DNA of 64,000 bases. Source: Pseudomonas sp. LS-2. GTDB taxonomy: Bacteria > Pseudomonadota > Gammaproteobacteria > Pseudomonadales > Pseudomonadaceae. Numbering within the stretch: the first letter of the stretch is position 1; the number at the start of each line of letters is the position of its first letter. The stretch spans positions 57,276 to 121,275 of the forward strand of contig NZ_QXTJ01000016.1 of assembly GCF_003605735.1 (NCBI RefSeq), read 5' to 3'. Both the position numbers and the translations under genes were made by a program. This document shows, one piece after another, positions 1 through 8,830 of the stretch. The notes below the pieces were generated by a model. The model saw only the letters and a program-made list of their open reading frames with translations, did no database searches and was not told the origin of the DNA.

Positions 1-164
1 GTTTCATCGCGCTGGTGGACGAGTGCTACGACCGCAAGGTGCCGCTGTATGTCGAGGCCGCGATGTCGATGCACGAACTGTATACCGAGGGCTACCTGGC
101 CTTCGCCTTTCGCCGAACCCTGAGCCGGTTGCAGGAGATGCAACTGGCGCGGTTCGGGCATTGA
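1..164 (+). CDS. zapE: ZapE-type AFG1-like ATPase, C-terminal end (partial)
   Basis: Only the last 53 codons are in the window, read from base 3 to a TGA at 162-164. The reading frame gives FIALVDECYDR, then a stretch ending in the conserved FRRTLSRLQEMQ just before the stop. That ending is typical of ZapE (YhcM), the AFG1-family P-loop ATPase that acts at the division site with the FtsZ ring. The Walker motifs lie upstream of the window and cannot be checked. The assignment rests on the C-terminal signature alone, so a close AFG1 paralogue cannot be excluded. Confidence 0.75.
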   Translation, partial: FIALVDECYDRKVPLYVEAAMSMHELYTEGYLAFAFRRTLSRLQEMQLARFGH

Positions 165-190
165 TGGGGCAGGCCGCGGTTAGCTTACCT

Positions 191-257
191 AGCCGTTCGG
201 CTCGCCGGCGGTGGGGCCCCTGAAATCACTGCCGCGGCAAGCCGGACGACTACGGGG
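191..257. repeat. Degenerate REP-like palindrome, family A
   Basis: Two arms, GGCTCGCCGGCGGTGG and the matching CCGCGGCAAGCCGGAC further right, form an imperfect inverted repeat. It is a worn copy of family A (GTAGCAG..GGCTTGCCGGCGGTGGCG and its complement). Better copies are at 6037, 35345, 46041 and 56706. It lies between the convergent ends of zapE and the RarD-type gene. Confidence 0.6.
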
Positions 258-263
258 ATCGAG

Positions 264-1148
264 TCAGCTTTGATTCCTGCGCCTCTGCGCCAACACATGC
301 TTGGCGCCTTCACCCACCAGCACCATCACCGCCAGCCAGATCGGCAGATAGGTCATCCATTCGTCGCGGCCGATGGACTCGCCCAGCAACAGCGCAACGC
401 CGACCAGCAGCACCGGTTCGACGTAACTCAACAGCCCGAACACGCTGAACGCCAGCAGGCGGCTGGCCAGGATGTAGCTGACCAGCGCCAGCGCACTGAT
501 CGCACCCAGCACCGGAATCAGCAGATAGAAACGCGGAAACTGCTCGACCACCGAAGGGTTGCCCTTGCAGATGAACAGCACTGCGACCGGCAGGATCAGC
601 AGCATGTCCCACCACAGACCGCCCAGGTTGTCGGTCTTGAACTTGCGTCTGAGGATGAAATAGACCGGGTAGCCCAGACACACCAGCAAGGTTTCCCAGG
701 AGAAGCTGCCCAGCCTGAAGAGCTCGTTGCCCACGCCCACCAGCGCAAGGCACGCGGCGATTTTTTGCAGGCGCGACAGGTGTTCGCCGTAGACCACACG
801 GCCGGTGAGGATCATGGTCAGTGGCAGCAGAAAGTAGCCCAGCGACACCTCGAGGCTGCGCCCGTGCAGCGGTGCCCACATGAACAGCCACAACTGCGCG
901 CCCAGCAACAGGGCCGAAAACATCTTTACGCCGAGCAGAGCGGGGTTGTGACGCAGGCGAGCCGTCAGTGTCCGCACCATTTTCCAGTCACCGCTGCTGA
1001 GCATGAAGATCGTCACGCAGGGCAGGGTCAGCAGCATGCGCCAGCCGAATATTTCTTCACCGCTGAGGGGTTTCAGCAATGAGGTGTAGAAGTACATGAC
1101 CGCGAAGAGGCAGGAGGCCATGACCGATAACGCAACACCCTTGTACAC
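264..1148 (-). CDS. rarD: RarD-type EamA/DMT permease
   Basis: This 294-residue protein is almost entirely hydrophobic, with about ten membrane segments in two EamA halves, as in RarD (about 296 residues). The opening VYKGVALSVMASCLFAVMYF, the GWRMLLTLP stretch and the late SYVEPVLLVGVALLLGE segment fit the RarD branch of the drug/metabolite transporters. I chose the GTG at 1148 because AAGGAGA lies 6 bases upstream and the extra upstream residues look non-coding. The substrate is unknown; RarD was named for chloramphenicol resistance but no function should be assumed. The gene is divergent from the HD-domain gene. Confidence 0.8.
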   Translation of the reverse strand: MYKGVALSVMASCLFAVMYFYTSLLKPLSGEEIFGWRMLLTLPCVTIFMLSSGDWKMVRTLTARLRHNPALLGVKMFSALLLGAQLWLFMWAPLHGRSLEVSLGYFLLPLTMILTGRVVYGEHLSRLQKIAACLALVGVGNELFRLGSFSWETLLVCLGYPVYFILRRKFKTDNLGGLWWDMLLILPVAVLFICKGNPSVVEQFPRFYLLIPVLGAISALALVSYILASRLLAFSVFGLLSYVEPVLLVGVALLLGESIGRDEWMTYLPIWLAVMVLVGEGAKHVLAQRRRNQS

Positions 1149-1407
1149 AGGGTCTCCTTGGTTTCGATGCTTGGGAAGTGAATACGTCGGGCTCTGATGG
1201 CCGGATCGTGTAGGGGAAAGCGGCGCATAGTTTATCTGAACGTTCCTCGGGCGTTCGCTCGCATTCTGGTAAACGCCAGATGGCCTGGCAGTAAACGATG
1301 CACGTTTGGCAGAGAACGAGACCGCGTGCCGATTGAGCCGAAAACGGCTGTCCCTCAGACTTTTCCTCAACGCGCCAGACCGGCGCGATCAATCGAGGAA
1401 GACCTCC

Positions 1408-2049
1408 ATGACTCAAGAAATCGCCGGTATCAAAATCCCCGACAGTGCCCTGGCCCGCGCCACCACCGAATACATTCGCGACGAAGAAGACGACCTGTTG
1501 TTCAACCACTCACGTCGCGTATTCCTGTGGGGCGCGCTGACCGGTGAGCGCAAAGGCCTGAAGTACGACGCCGAACAGCTTTACGTCGGCGCGATGTTCC
1601 ATGACCTGGGCCTGGTGAAAAAACACAGCAGCCCGGACCTGCGTTTCGAAGTGGACAGTGCCAACGCTGCCCGCGCCTTTGCCAGGCCGTTCGGGTTGTC
1701 CGAAGGTGATCTCGAGCAGGTCTGGCTGTCCATCGCGTTGCACACCACGCCGGGGGTTCCCGAGCATCTGCGTCCGAACGTGGCCTTGGTGACCGCTGGC
1801 GTCGAAATGGACGTGCTGGGTATCAACTACGACCAGTTCAGCGATGAGCAACGGGAAGTCGTGACCCACGCTCACCCCCGTGGCGAGGCGTTCAAGGAGT
1901 GCATCCTGTGCGCCTTCGCCAATGGCTTCAGGCACAAGCCGGACACCACCTTCGGCACCGTGAACGCCGATGTGCTGGTGGATGAAGATGCGAAGTTCAA
2001 GCCGATGAACTTCGTCGAGATCATCCGCACGTCGCCGTGGAAGGCGTAA
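1408..2049 (+). CDS. HD-domain protein, cyanamide-hydratase-like
   Basis: This 213-residue soluble protein carries a metal-binding HD signature: NHSRRV near residue 32, AMFHDLGL near residue 65 and a later IALHTTPG. The full-length similarity is to the HD family that includes fungal cyanamide hydratase, whose bacterial members mostly have no known substrate. The ATG at 1408 follows GAGGAAG; upstream residues of the open frame overlap the divergent promoter and are unlikely to be translated. It appears to be a single-gene unit, followed by a REP-like element. A phosphohydrolase or hydratase role is inference from the fold. Confidence 0.75.
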   Translation: MTQEIAGIKIPDSALARATTEYIRDEEDDLLFNHSRRVFLWGALTGERKGLKYDAEQLYVGAMFHDLGLVKKHSSPDLRFEVDSANAARAFARPFGLSEGDLEQVWLSIALHTTPGVPEHLRPNVALVTAGVEMDVLGINYDQFSDEQREVVTHAHPRGEAFKECILCAFANGFRHKPDTTFGTVNADVLVDEDAKFKPMNFVEIIRTSPWKA

Positions 2050-2112
2050 CGGGAGATTCATTGTTGAACCGGGCGCCGGCAACCGGCCCAGACGCGCCTG
2101 CCAGACGCGCCT

Positions 2113-2220
2113 GATTGTTCCCACGCTCTGCGTGGGAATGCCGCCCTCGACGCTCCGCGCCCACTTAGGGTAACGCTGAGCGTCACAGGATTTATCACCA
2201 CGCGGAGCGAGGGAACGATC
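2113..2220. repeat. REP-like palindromic element, family E
   Basis: The element begins GATTGTTCCCACGC and ends GGGAACGATC, with internal CGCTCCGCG and GCTGAGCGTCAC segments that can pair. A second copy lies at 29422-29526 with the same ends. A short direct duplication, CAGACGCGCCTG, sits just before it (2089-2113). The rest of the 2050-2364 gap shows no gene. Confidence 0.75.
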
Positions 2221-2364
2221 AGCAGAGATCGTTATGGCGTCAGGGGGTTGAGGCATTCCTGAGGCCAAATCCCTCAGCATCCCTTCTTCGGCATTGCGCC
2301 AACCTTTGTTAGGCTCTCTTTTTGTCGGCCCATGATGGGCGGGCTGGTTTTCTAGGGAGCGGCA

Positions 2365-3516
2365 ATGACGTCCATCAGTACCGCAGCGCCCACCGTTCCG
2401 GGTCGGTTGGAACAGTTCTCCACGCGCGTCGCCTATTTCATCACCGGTTTCAGCATTTCCGCCTGGGCGCCCCTTGTGCCCTATGCCAAAAGCCGCATGG
2501 GGCTGGACGACGCCAACCTTGGCCTGTTGCTGCTGTGTCTGGGAATCGGCTCGATCATCGCCATGCCTATGGCGGGAGCGATGACCGTTCGCTACGGCTG
2601 TCGGCGGCTCATCATCCTGTGCGGCAGCATCGCCTGTCTGTGCCTTCCCTTGCTCGCCACTCTCACCAGTGTGCCGTTGATGGTTGCGACGTTATTCGTC
2701 TACGGTGCGAGCATGGGCGCGCTCGGGTGTGTCACCAATATTCAGGCGATCATCGTCGAGCGCGCGAGCGGCAAGACCATGATGTCCGGCTTTCACGGCC
2801 TGTTCAGTTGCGGCGGGATTGTCGGCGCCGCAGGGGTTTCGGCGCTGCTGAGCGTCGGCGTCTGGCCGTGGCTGACGATGACGCTGGTCGCTGTGTTCAT
2901 CGCCATCGCCTTGTACAAGGCTGGCCCGAACATGCTCGGCTATGGCAGTCAGGCCGGAGGCCCCGCATTCGCGATCCCTCACGGCGTGGTGCTGTTCATC
3001 GGTCTGATGTGCTTCACCGTTTTCCTCACCGAGGGCGCGATGCTCGACTGGAGCGCGGTGTTCCTCAGTGCCCAACGTGGCGTCGAACCGTCCTACGCCG
3101 GTTTCGGTTACGCAGTGTTCGCGCTGGCCATGGCCATCGGGCGCTTGTGCGGCGACCCCATCGTGCGGCGCCTGGGTGTGCACCGGATTATTCTGTTCGG
3201 CGGATTGTGCGCTGCAGTCGGCATGGCCGTGGCGACGCTGATCCCGTACTGGCAGGCCGCGCTCTGTGGCTACGCGCTGGTGGGGATCGGTTGCTCCAAC
3301 ATCGTGCCGGTGTTCTACAGCGCGGTCGGGCGACAGAAGACCATGCCGGAAAACGTCGCCGTTCCGGCTATCACCACGTTGGGCTACATCGGCATCCTCA
3401 TGGGCCCGGCCGGGATCGGTTTCGTCGCGCACCTCAGCAGCCTGGGCGTGGCCTTCCTGCTCATTGCCGTGATGCTGCTGGGCGTGGCTATCAGCGGTCG
3501 TTACCTGAAAGTCTGA
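2365..3516 (+). CDS. MFS permease, YbjJ-like
   Basis: A 383-residue major facilitator with twelve likely membrane segments and short loops. It contains the half-conserved GAMTVRYGCRRLI after the second helix and RLCGDPIVRRLGVHR in the second half, both positions of the usual MFS A motif. It resembles the YbjJ group, whose members are small permeases of uncertain substrate. The ATG follows AGGGAGCGGCA. It ends 3 bases from the convergent PhzF-like gene, so the two transcripts must overlap or terminate inside each other. No substrate can be read from the context. Confidence 0.8.
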   Translation: MTSISTAAPTVPGRLEQFSTRVAYFITGFSISAWAPLVPYAKSRMGLDDANLGLLLLCLGIGSIIAMPMAGAMTVRYGCRRLIILCGSIACLCLPLLATLTSVPLMVATLFVYGASMGALGCVTNIQAIIVERASGKTMMSGFHGLFSCGGIVGAAGVSALLSVGVWPWLTMTLVAVFIAIALYKAGPNMLGYGSQAGGPAFAIPHGVVLFIGLMCFTVFLTEGAMLDWSAVFLSAQRGVEPSYAGFGYAVFALAMAIGRLCGDPIVRRLGVHRIILFGGLCAAVGMAVATLIPYWQAALCGYALVGIGCSNIVPVFYSAVGRQKTMPENVAVPAITTLGYIGILMGPAGIGFVAHLSSLGVAFLLIAVMLLGVAISGRYLKV

Positions 3517-3519
3517 AAC

Positions 3520-4353
3520 TCAGATGGCTCGCGCAGTGCCCGACACGCGAATCGAGCTGCCGGGCACGTCGCTGAACTCGGCGTGGATCCGCGAACGGCA
3601 GCCCATGTCTTCGCCCTGCACGATGTCGATGACGCCGCCGTGATCCCAGCCGATGTCACGCAAGTAACCGGCAAAGGCGGCGCTGGCAGCACCGGTGGCC
3701 GGGTCTTCGTAGACGCCACCGAAGGCGAACGGGTTGCGGGTATGGAACAGGCGGGACGTTTCAGCGAACACCAAAAGGAGGGTCACCAGCCCTTCGCGGA
3801 CCATCAGACGGCGGCCGGTTTCGAAGTCGTAACGCATGCCTTTCAGCGTCTCGCGGCGGTTGACGGCCAGCACCAGATGTTGGGCCCCGCCGTTGATCAA
3901 AGCGGGAGGAATGCGCAGATCAATGTCTTCGGCCTGCAAGTCGAACAAGCTCATGGCCTCGCTCAGCAATGGGCGGCTGACGGGCTGGCTGTGGGTCGGC
4001 GGGGATTGCAGCGCAGCAGCGGTCAATCGGCCCTGTTTTCGGCCTTCGACGCTGATCTGCGCTTCGTTCAGTTGCAGCTTGAAAACCCCATCGCCGAAAT
4101 GCTCGGCCAGCGCCGCACCGAGGGCGATGGTGGCGTGTCCGCAGAACGGTACTTCGGCTTCGGGGGAAAAGTAACGCACGCGAAAACCATCGTCTTGCGG
4201 TACGGCAAAGGCAGTTTCCGAATACCCCACGTCAGCCGCAACCGCCTGCATGGTCGCGTCGTCGGGGAAGATTTCGCCGATCCATACACCGGCCGGATTG
4301 CCGCCCTGGTCTGCGTCGGAAAAGGCTGAAAGCCTGCGGATGTCCATTGCCAT
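3520..4353 (-). CDS. PhzF-family isomerase/epimerase
   Basis: The 277-residue product shows the two-lobed PhzF layout: GGNPAGVW in the first lobe near residue 20, FCGHATIALG at about residue 70, and DPATGAASAAFAGYL in the second lobe near residue 225. PhzF proteins isomerise small acids with a glutamate as general base; the true PhzF of phenazine synthesis is one branch, and there are no phenazine genes here. I chose the ATG at 4353, which gives the normal family length; the open frame extends 23 codons upstream without support. Substrate is unknown. Confidence 0.8.
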   Translation of the reverse strand: MAMDIRRLSAFSDADQGGNPAGVWIGEIFPDDATMQAVAADVGYSETAFAVPQDDGFRVRYFSPEAEVPFCGHATIALGAALAEHFGDGVFKLQLNEAQISVEGRKQGRLTAAALQSPPTHSQPVSRPLLSEAMSLFDLQAEDIDLRIPPALINGGAQHLVLAVNRRETLKGMRYDFETGRRLMVREGLVTLLLVFAETSRLFHTRNPFAFGGVYEDPATGAASAAFAGYLRDIGWDHGGVIDIVQGEDMGCRSRIHAEFSDVPGSSIRVSGTARAI

Positions 4354-4467
4354 GTTCGAGTGCCCTTGCGCCGTGGGAAAGTGGCGCAATTGTTGTCGAA
4401 GCGGGCGACGGACACCAACCAAAAGTGCTTATGCGTTGGATTCAGGCGATTGATGCAAGGGCCATGA

Positions 4468-4905
4468 TCACTCCGGAATCATCGCAAAACCGACACCGAA
4501 ACGGTTCCAGGCATTGATGGTGGCGATTGCCAGGGTGATGTTGGCGACGTCGGCCTCGCTGTAATGCTCCAGCAGGGCTTCGTATTGATGCTGTGGTGCG
4601 TGGTGAATCGACAGTTGAGTCAGGCTTTCGACCCAGGCCAGCACGACCTTCTCTTTTTCGCTGAAGAAGTGGGTCTCTTCCCAGACGCTCAAGGTCTGCA
4701 GACGGGCTTCGGTTTCACCGGCCTTGCGGGCATCATTGGCGTGCATGTTGACGCAGTAGGCGCAGCCGTTGATCTGCGAAGCGCGCAGGCGAATCAGCTC
4801 CAGCAGCGAGCTGTCCAGGCCGGATTTACCCAGTGCCATTTCCAGGCCCACCATGGCTTTGTAGGCTTCCGGCGACTTTTGTGCCCAGGCGATTCTCTTG
4901 CTCAT
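4468..4905 (-). CDS. AhpD-like carboxymuconolactone decarboxylase family protein
   Basis: A 145-residue protein of the CMD/AhpD fold. The diagnostic CAYCVNMHANDARKAG motif, with the CxxC pair and following His, lies near residue 50, as in the AhpD-like alkylhydroperoxidase core. Such proteins use the cysteine pair for thiol-dependent peroxide reduction. The ATG at 4905 gives MSKRIAW, the usual start of this family; the 45 codons upstream are an open frame without family similarity. It is divergent from the dehalogenase-like gene, with about 230 bp between the starts. Confidence 0.82.
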   Translation of the reverse strand: MSKRIAWAQKSPEAYKAMVGLEMALGKSGLDSSLLELIRLRASQINGCAYCVNMHANDARKAGETEARLQTLSVWEETHFFSEKEKVVLAWVESLTQLSIHHAPQHQYEALLEHYSEADVANITLAIATINAWNRFGVGFAMIPE

Positions 4906-5138
4906 GACGTGTGTTCCGAAGGAAGTTGAAGGAGAAGTGCGTTGCTGTGGGATTACATTACGCTTGAAGGTTGCAAGCCCGAATAGCCAATGAAACGGGA
5001 TTGCGGGAGACCAATTGCGCCGCTCACCTCCCTGGAACACGTTTCATGAACGGGCCGGCCACGTTTGGGGCCTTGTCCCACACGCTCAGCGACTTAGCAT
5101 GTGCGCCAGTTCTAACAACAACTCACAAGGAGCCATCC

Positions 5139-6014
5139 ATGTTTGCCGGATTTCAGAAAGATCAGCGCCAGGTCAACGGTGTACAGATCGCCTACCGGAT
5201 CGGCGGGAGCGGTCCGGGCTTGTTGCTGCTGCACGGCCACCCGCAGACCCACGTCATCTGGCACAAGATCGCCGAACAGTTGAGTCAGCATTTCACCGTG
5301 GTCGCGGCGGATCTGCGCGGCTATGGCGACAGCAGCAAACCGCCGGCGACCGAGGACCATTCCAGCTATTCGAAGCGGGAGATGGGCCGCGACATGGTCG
5401 AGCTGATGCGCGAACTGGGGTTGCCGACGTTTTCGATATTGGCTCATGACCGTGGCGCTCGGGTGGCGCACCGACTGGCGCTGGATCATCCACAGGCGGT
5501 CACGCGCATGGCGTTGCTCGACATCGCGCCAACCCTGGCGATGTACAGCCAGACCAACGAAGCCTTTGCGCGCGCCTACTGGCACTGGTTTTTCCTGATT
5601 CGTCCGGCGCCGTTACCCGAAACGTTGCTGGAGGCCAATCCCGAGCGCTACCTGCGCAGCGTCATGGGCAGCCGCAGCGCAGGGCTCACACCGTTTACCG
5701 ATGAAGCATTCGCCGAATACGTGCGGTGTGCCAGCCTGCCGGGCGCGGCCCGCGGCGTGTGCGAAGACTATCGCGCCAGCGCCAGTATCGATATGGACCA
5801 CGACCGTGAGGACATCGCCGCGGGCAATCATCTGACCCTGCCGTTGATGGTGCTGTGGGGTGACGAAGGGACGGTGGGCAAATGCTTCGAGCCGCTCAAG
5901 GAGTGGCACAAAGTGGCTACTGACGTGCGCGGCAAGGCGCTGCCCGGCGGGCATTATCTGGCGGAGGAAATTCCCGAGGCGTTGTTGGCGGAGGTGTTGC
6001 CGTTTTTGCAGTGA
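5139..6014 (+). CDS. Alpha/beta hydrolase, haloacetate-dehalogenase-like
   Basis: A 291-residue alpha/beta hydrolase. The nucleophile motif is HDRGAR, with Asp in place of the usual Ser. The later LLDIAPT supplies the acid and GGHYLAEE the catalytic His. The WHW of YWHWFFLI and the Arg pair around the nucleophile match the halide- and carboxylate-binding positions of fluoroacetate dehalogenases. Those enzymes hydrolyse haloacetates to glycolate, but close relatives include epoxide hydrolases, so the substrate is inference. The ATG at 5139 has AAGGAG 6 bases upstream; the open frame before it is not coding-like. Confidence 0.8.
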   Translation: MFAGFQKDQRQVNGVQIAYRIGGSGPGLLLLHGHPQTHVIWHKIAEQLSQHFTVVAADLRGYGDSSKPPATEDHSSYSKREMGRDMVELMRELGLPTFSILAHDRGARVAHRLALDHPQAVTRMALLDIAPTLAMYSQTNEAFARAYWHWFFLIRPAPLPETLLEANPERYLRSVMGSRSAGLTPFTDEAFAEYVRCASLPGAARGVCEDYRASASIDMDHDREDIAAGNHLTLPLMVLWGDEGTVGKCFEPLKEWHKVATDVRGKALPGGHYLAEEIPEALLAEVLPFLQ

Positions 6015-6036
6015 AAGGTGGCTTAGGTTCATACCT

Positions 6037-6110
6037 CCCCGCAGCAGCACGGCTTACCGGCGGTAGCGTTTTCGGAAACGCCTCCGCCGGCAAGCCATGC
6101 TGCTACGGGG
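6037..6110. repeat. REP-like palindrome, family A
   Basis: GCAGCAGCACGGCTTACCGG on the left pairs with CCGGCAAGCCATGCTGCT on the right across a short loop. It fills the gap between the convergent hydrolase and PACE genes and could form a hairpin in either transcript, so a role in transcript ending is plausible but untested. Confidence 0.8.
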
Positions 6111-6118
6111 GATCGGCG

Positions 6119-6631
6119 TCAACGCTCCATTGGGCCGTGCATGGGTCTGTGCTTTTCGAGTCTGCGCGCCACAATCCGCTCCCGCACCTTGTCATACGCC
6201 ATGTTGAACACCAGGGTGTACGGCAGGAACAACAGCAACAGGCCGATATCCAGCAGGAACGCCTGCCACAGGCTGATCGACAGCCACCACGCGGCCAGTG
6301 GCACGACTGCGATGATCAGGCCGGTTTCGAACGCGATTGCGTGCAGCACCCGAACCTTCAGGCTCATGGCAAAGCCGATGCGCCGACGCAACCGGTCGAA
6401 GCCTGCGTTGAACACCATGTTCCAGAGCATTGCCACGGTTGAAATCATCACCGTCATCGCGCCCATCTTGCCCAGCGACTGGCCGAGCACCCAGGCCAGT
6501 CCCGGTGCAAACAGCACCACGCCAATGAGTTCGAACAGCGACGCATGAAACGCGCGTTCCTTGATGGATTTGGCAGGGACGGCCGACTTCGCGGTCTTCG
6601 TTTGAGAGATGACGCCAATTGACATGACCAT
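6119..6631 (-). CDS. PACE-family multidrug efflux protein
   Basis: A 170-residue protein with four membrane helices in two tandem BTP domains. The repeat signatures are ERAFHASLFELIGV then WNMVFNAGFDR, and RVLHAIAFETGLI then YTLVFNMAYDKVRER. These match the proteobacterial antimicrobial compound efflux family typified by AceI, which exports biocides and polyamines using the proton gradient. The start could be the ATG at 6631 or 6625; neither has a strong ribosome site. It is divergent from a LysR regulator, an arrangement common for this family. Confidence 0.85.
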   Translation of the reverse strand: MVMSIGVISQTKTAKSAVPAKSIKERAFHASLFELIGVVLFAPGLAWVLGQSLGKMGAMTVMISTVAMLWNMVFNAGFDRLRRRIGFAMSLKVRVLHAIAFETGLIIAVVPLAAWWLSISLWQAFLLDIGLLLLFLPYTLVFNMAYDKVRERIVARRLEKHRPMHGPMER

Positions 6632-6694
6632 TTCACTTTGTTGCGGGGCAGGCGTGCATTGTCGGCGTGCGATGGACTAAAGTGAAAATCGTTA

Positions 6695-6713
6695 CCATCG
6701 GAAAAACCGATGG
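6695..6713. promoter_or_regulatory. Probable LysR operator (T-N11-A) between PACE and lysR
   Basis: CCATCGG-AAAAA-CCGATGG is a perfect 7-bp inverted repeat with a 5-base spacer. It contains the T-N11-A core TCGGAAAAACCGA at 6698-6710. It lies 20 bases before the LysR start and about 65 bases before the PACE start, where a regulator could act on both genes. The same core occurs at 35461-35473. Confidence 0.7.
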
Positions 6714-6732
6714 GTGAAAGAGCAAACCTGTC

Positions 6733-7620
6733 ATGAGCTATTCCCCCGAAGCCCTGGAAGCCTTTGCCCAGACCATCGCCCTGGGTTCGTTCAGCGCGGC
6801 TGCACGGCGGCTGGGCAAAAGCCAGTCGACGGTCAGTGAAGCGATCTCTCGGCTGGAGATTGATCTCGGCGTGGAACTGTTCGACCGCTCGTCGAAACAA
6901 CCGGTGTTGACCGAAGCGGGCAGGGCGCTGCACGGACGGATCGAAGAAGTGCTGGGGGCCTGCGACAAGTTGCGCCGCGCGGCGGGGCGTCTGGCTGAAG
7001 GCATGGAACCCCGGCTGACGCTGGTGTTGTCCGACGCCAATCAGTTCGCTGAGTTCGAGGCGCGCATGGCCGAACTCGATCAGCGCTTTCCGGAGCTGGA
7101 ACTCGAATGCGTGTTCGCCGAGCACGGCGACGCCATCAACCTGATCCAGAGCGGACGGGCGTCGCTAGGGCTGCTGTCGGCCCAGGCCAGCTATCCGCCG
7201 GAAGTGGGCCACGCGACCATTGCCGAGCGCGCCGACTTTGGACTGTTCGTCTCCCATCAGCATCCACTCGCAGCCGAAGATGCCGTGGATTACCGCAAAC
7301 TTGCGCAGCACCGCGCCTTGCGCCTGAACACCATCGTCGACGAAAGCATCCCCACCGATGACCTGCCCAGTGGCGCGCGACGTAGCTGGTCGGCGCCCAA
7401 TTATCTGTTGCTGATGGACATGGCGATCTTCGGATTCGGCTGGTCGGCCCTGCCGCGCTGGCTGGTCCGCGGTTACGCTCAGGGGCGCCTGAAGGAATTG
7501 CAGGTCCCCGGCTGGCCGCGCAGTTCGGCAGTGGATGTGATCTGGTCACGGCAGAAAAGCCTGGGTCCGGCAGGCGCCTGGTTGCTCGATACGCTGCTGG
7601 AGGGACGCGGCGGATATTGA
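6733..7620 (+). CDS. LysR-family transcriptional regulator
   Basis: A 295-residue LysR-type regulator. The winged helix-turn-helix is at about residues 5-60, with GSFSAAARRLGKSQSTVSEAISRLE in the usual place, followed by a substrate-binding domain. The ATG is preceded by GAAAGAGCAAAC. The divergent PACE efflux gene and the palindrome between them make that pump the likely target. In related pairs the regulator responds to the exported compound, but the ligand here is unknown. Confidence 0.85.
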   Translation: MSYSPEALEAFAQTIALGSFSAAARRLGKSQSTVSEAISRLEIDLGVELFDRSSKQPVLTEAGRALHGRIEEVLGACDKLRRAAGRLAEGMEPRLTLVLSDANQFAEFEARMAELDQRFPELELECVFAEHGDAINLIQSGRASLGLLSAQASYPPEVGHATIAERADFGLFVSHQHPLAAEDAVDYRKLAQHRALRLNTIVDESIPTDDLPSGARRSWSAPNYLLLMDMAIFGFGWSALPRWLVRGYAQGRLKELQVPGWPRSSAVDVIWSRQKSLGPAGAWLLDTLLEGRGGY

Positions 7621-7658
7621 ACGCCGACGGGTACGCAGAGCGCGTTTGAAATCTTCAT

Positions 7659-7672
7659 CGCAAACGATTGCG
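7659..7672. promoter_or_regulatory. Imperfect LacI-like palindrome
   Basis: CGCAAACGATTGCG has 5-bp arms CGCAA/TTGCG around ACGA. This resembles LacI-family operators, but no LacI gene is in the window. It is about 220 bases before the kinase start. Confidence 0.3.
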
Positions 7673-7812
7673 ACCACCGGTGGTCTGTATTGACCAGCGG
7701 TGCGAACCCCTCTGAATCCGGGGTTTGCACCGGTTATGCAGTGCCGTGGCCGCTGTTTTTGTCTGCGCCAGGCGATCACCCCACAAAATAGAGGTTGAAT
7801 AGTCACAGAAAA

Positions 7813-7828
7813 TGTTATTTAAATAACA
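7813..7828. promoter_or_regulatory. Perfect 16-bp palindrome upstream of the sugar operon
   Basis: TGTTATTTAAATAACA is a perfect palindrome in an AT-rich patch that contrasts with the surrounding GC-rich DNA. A related half, AATAATAAC, follows about 5 bases later. It lies 64-79 bases before the kinase start, a good place for a repressor site. The regulator that binds it is not obvious in the window. Confidence 0.55.
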
Positions 7829-7891
7829 AAAATAATAACGCGTCGGCGGTCGTTTTTTCGGACCCCGCTGCGTAAACAAGGTATGACACAC

Positions 7892-8812
7892 ATGAACAAG
7901 ATCGCGGTCATCGGCAGCAACATGGTGGATTTGATCACCTACATCGACCGGATGCCGGCCCAGGGCGAAACCCTCGAGGCGCCGAATTTCGCCATGGGCT
8001 GCGGCGGCAAGGGCGCCAATCAGGCCGTGGCGGCTGCCAAGCTCGGCGCCGACGTGCTGATGCTGAGCAAGGTCGGTGACGACATGTTCGCCGACAACAC
8101 GCTCGCCAACTTCCAGCGCTTTGGCATCGACACCCATTTCGTAGAGTGCGTGCCCGGTGTTTCCAGCGGCGTCGCGCCGATCTTCGTGCAGAGCGACTCG
8201 CACAACAGCATCCTCATCGTCAAAGGCGCCAACGCTCACCTCAAACCTGCCGATATCGACGCCGCGCGAGCCGCGTTGCGCGATTGCAAGCTGATCGTGC
8301 TGCAGCTGGAAATCGAGCTGGAAACGGTCTACCACGCCATCGACTTCGCCAAGGCCAACGGCATTCCCGTGCTGCTCAATCCGGCACCTGCCGTCAAAGG
8401 CCTGAGCCGCGAACACCTGCTGCAACTGGACTTCTTCATTCCCAACGAGACCGAACTGGCGCTGATCACCGGCCAGGTCGTCGACTCGCTGGAATCGGCC
8501 CGTGCCGCTGCGTTGCAACTGGTGCAGGACGGCATCCGCCACGTCATCGTCACCCTGGGTGAAAAGGGCGCGCTGTACGTGGGCGAGGAGGGCGAGTTCC
8601 GCGTCGAGGGGATCAAGGTCAACGCCCGCGACACCACAGGCGCAGGGGATGCCTTCATCGGTTGCTTCGCCCGCCACTGGAGCGAGGACGGCGATATGCG
8701 CAAGGCCATGACCCAGGCAGTGGCCTATTCGGCCTGCTCGGTTACGGGCCTTGGCACCCAGAGTTCCTACCCGGACGCTGCCACGTTCGGACAATTTCTC
8801 GAAACGCTGTAA
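7892..8812 (+). CDS. PfkB-family sugar kinase (ribokinase or deoxyribokinase)
   Basis: The 306-residue protein has both PfkB signatures. The N-terminal one is the GCGGKGANQAVAAAKLGA stretch near residue 40. The C-terminal one is ARDTTGAGDAFIGCF near residue 255, with the catalytic Asp in GAGD. It is closest in layout to RbsK. The neighbours are a FucP-type symporter and a DUF4432 epimerase, as in deoK-deoP-deoX loci, so 2-deoxyribose is at least as likely a substrate as ribose. I prefer the ATG at 7892, about 10 bases after AAGG; an in-frame ATG at 7883 is the alternative. Confidence 0.85.
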   Translation: MNKIAVIGSNMVDLITYIDRMPAQGETLEAPNFAMGCGGKGANQAVAAAKLGADVLMLSKVGDDMFADNTLANFQRFGIDTHFVECVPGVSSGVAPIFVQSDSHNSILIVKGANAHLKPADIDAARAALRDCKLIVLQLEIELETVYHAIDFAKANGIPVLLNPAPAVKGLSREHLLQLDFFIPNETELALITGQVVDSLESARAAALQLVQDGIRHVIVTLGEKGALYVGEEGEFRVEGIKVNARDTTGAGDAFIGCFARHWSEDGDMRKAMTQAVAYSACSVTGLGTQSSYPDAATFGQFLETL

Positions 8813-8830
8813 GTCACTCATGAGCCGCCG

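Noticed and set aside
3520..4353. Phenazine biosynthesis
   Set aside because: Only a single PhzF-like gene is present; no other phz gene is near, and the family is broad.
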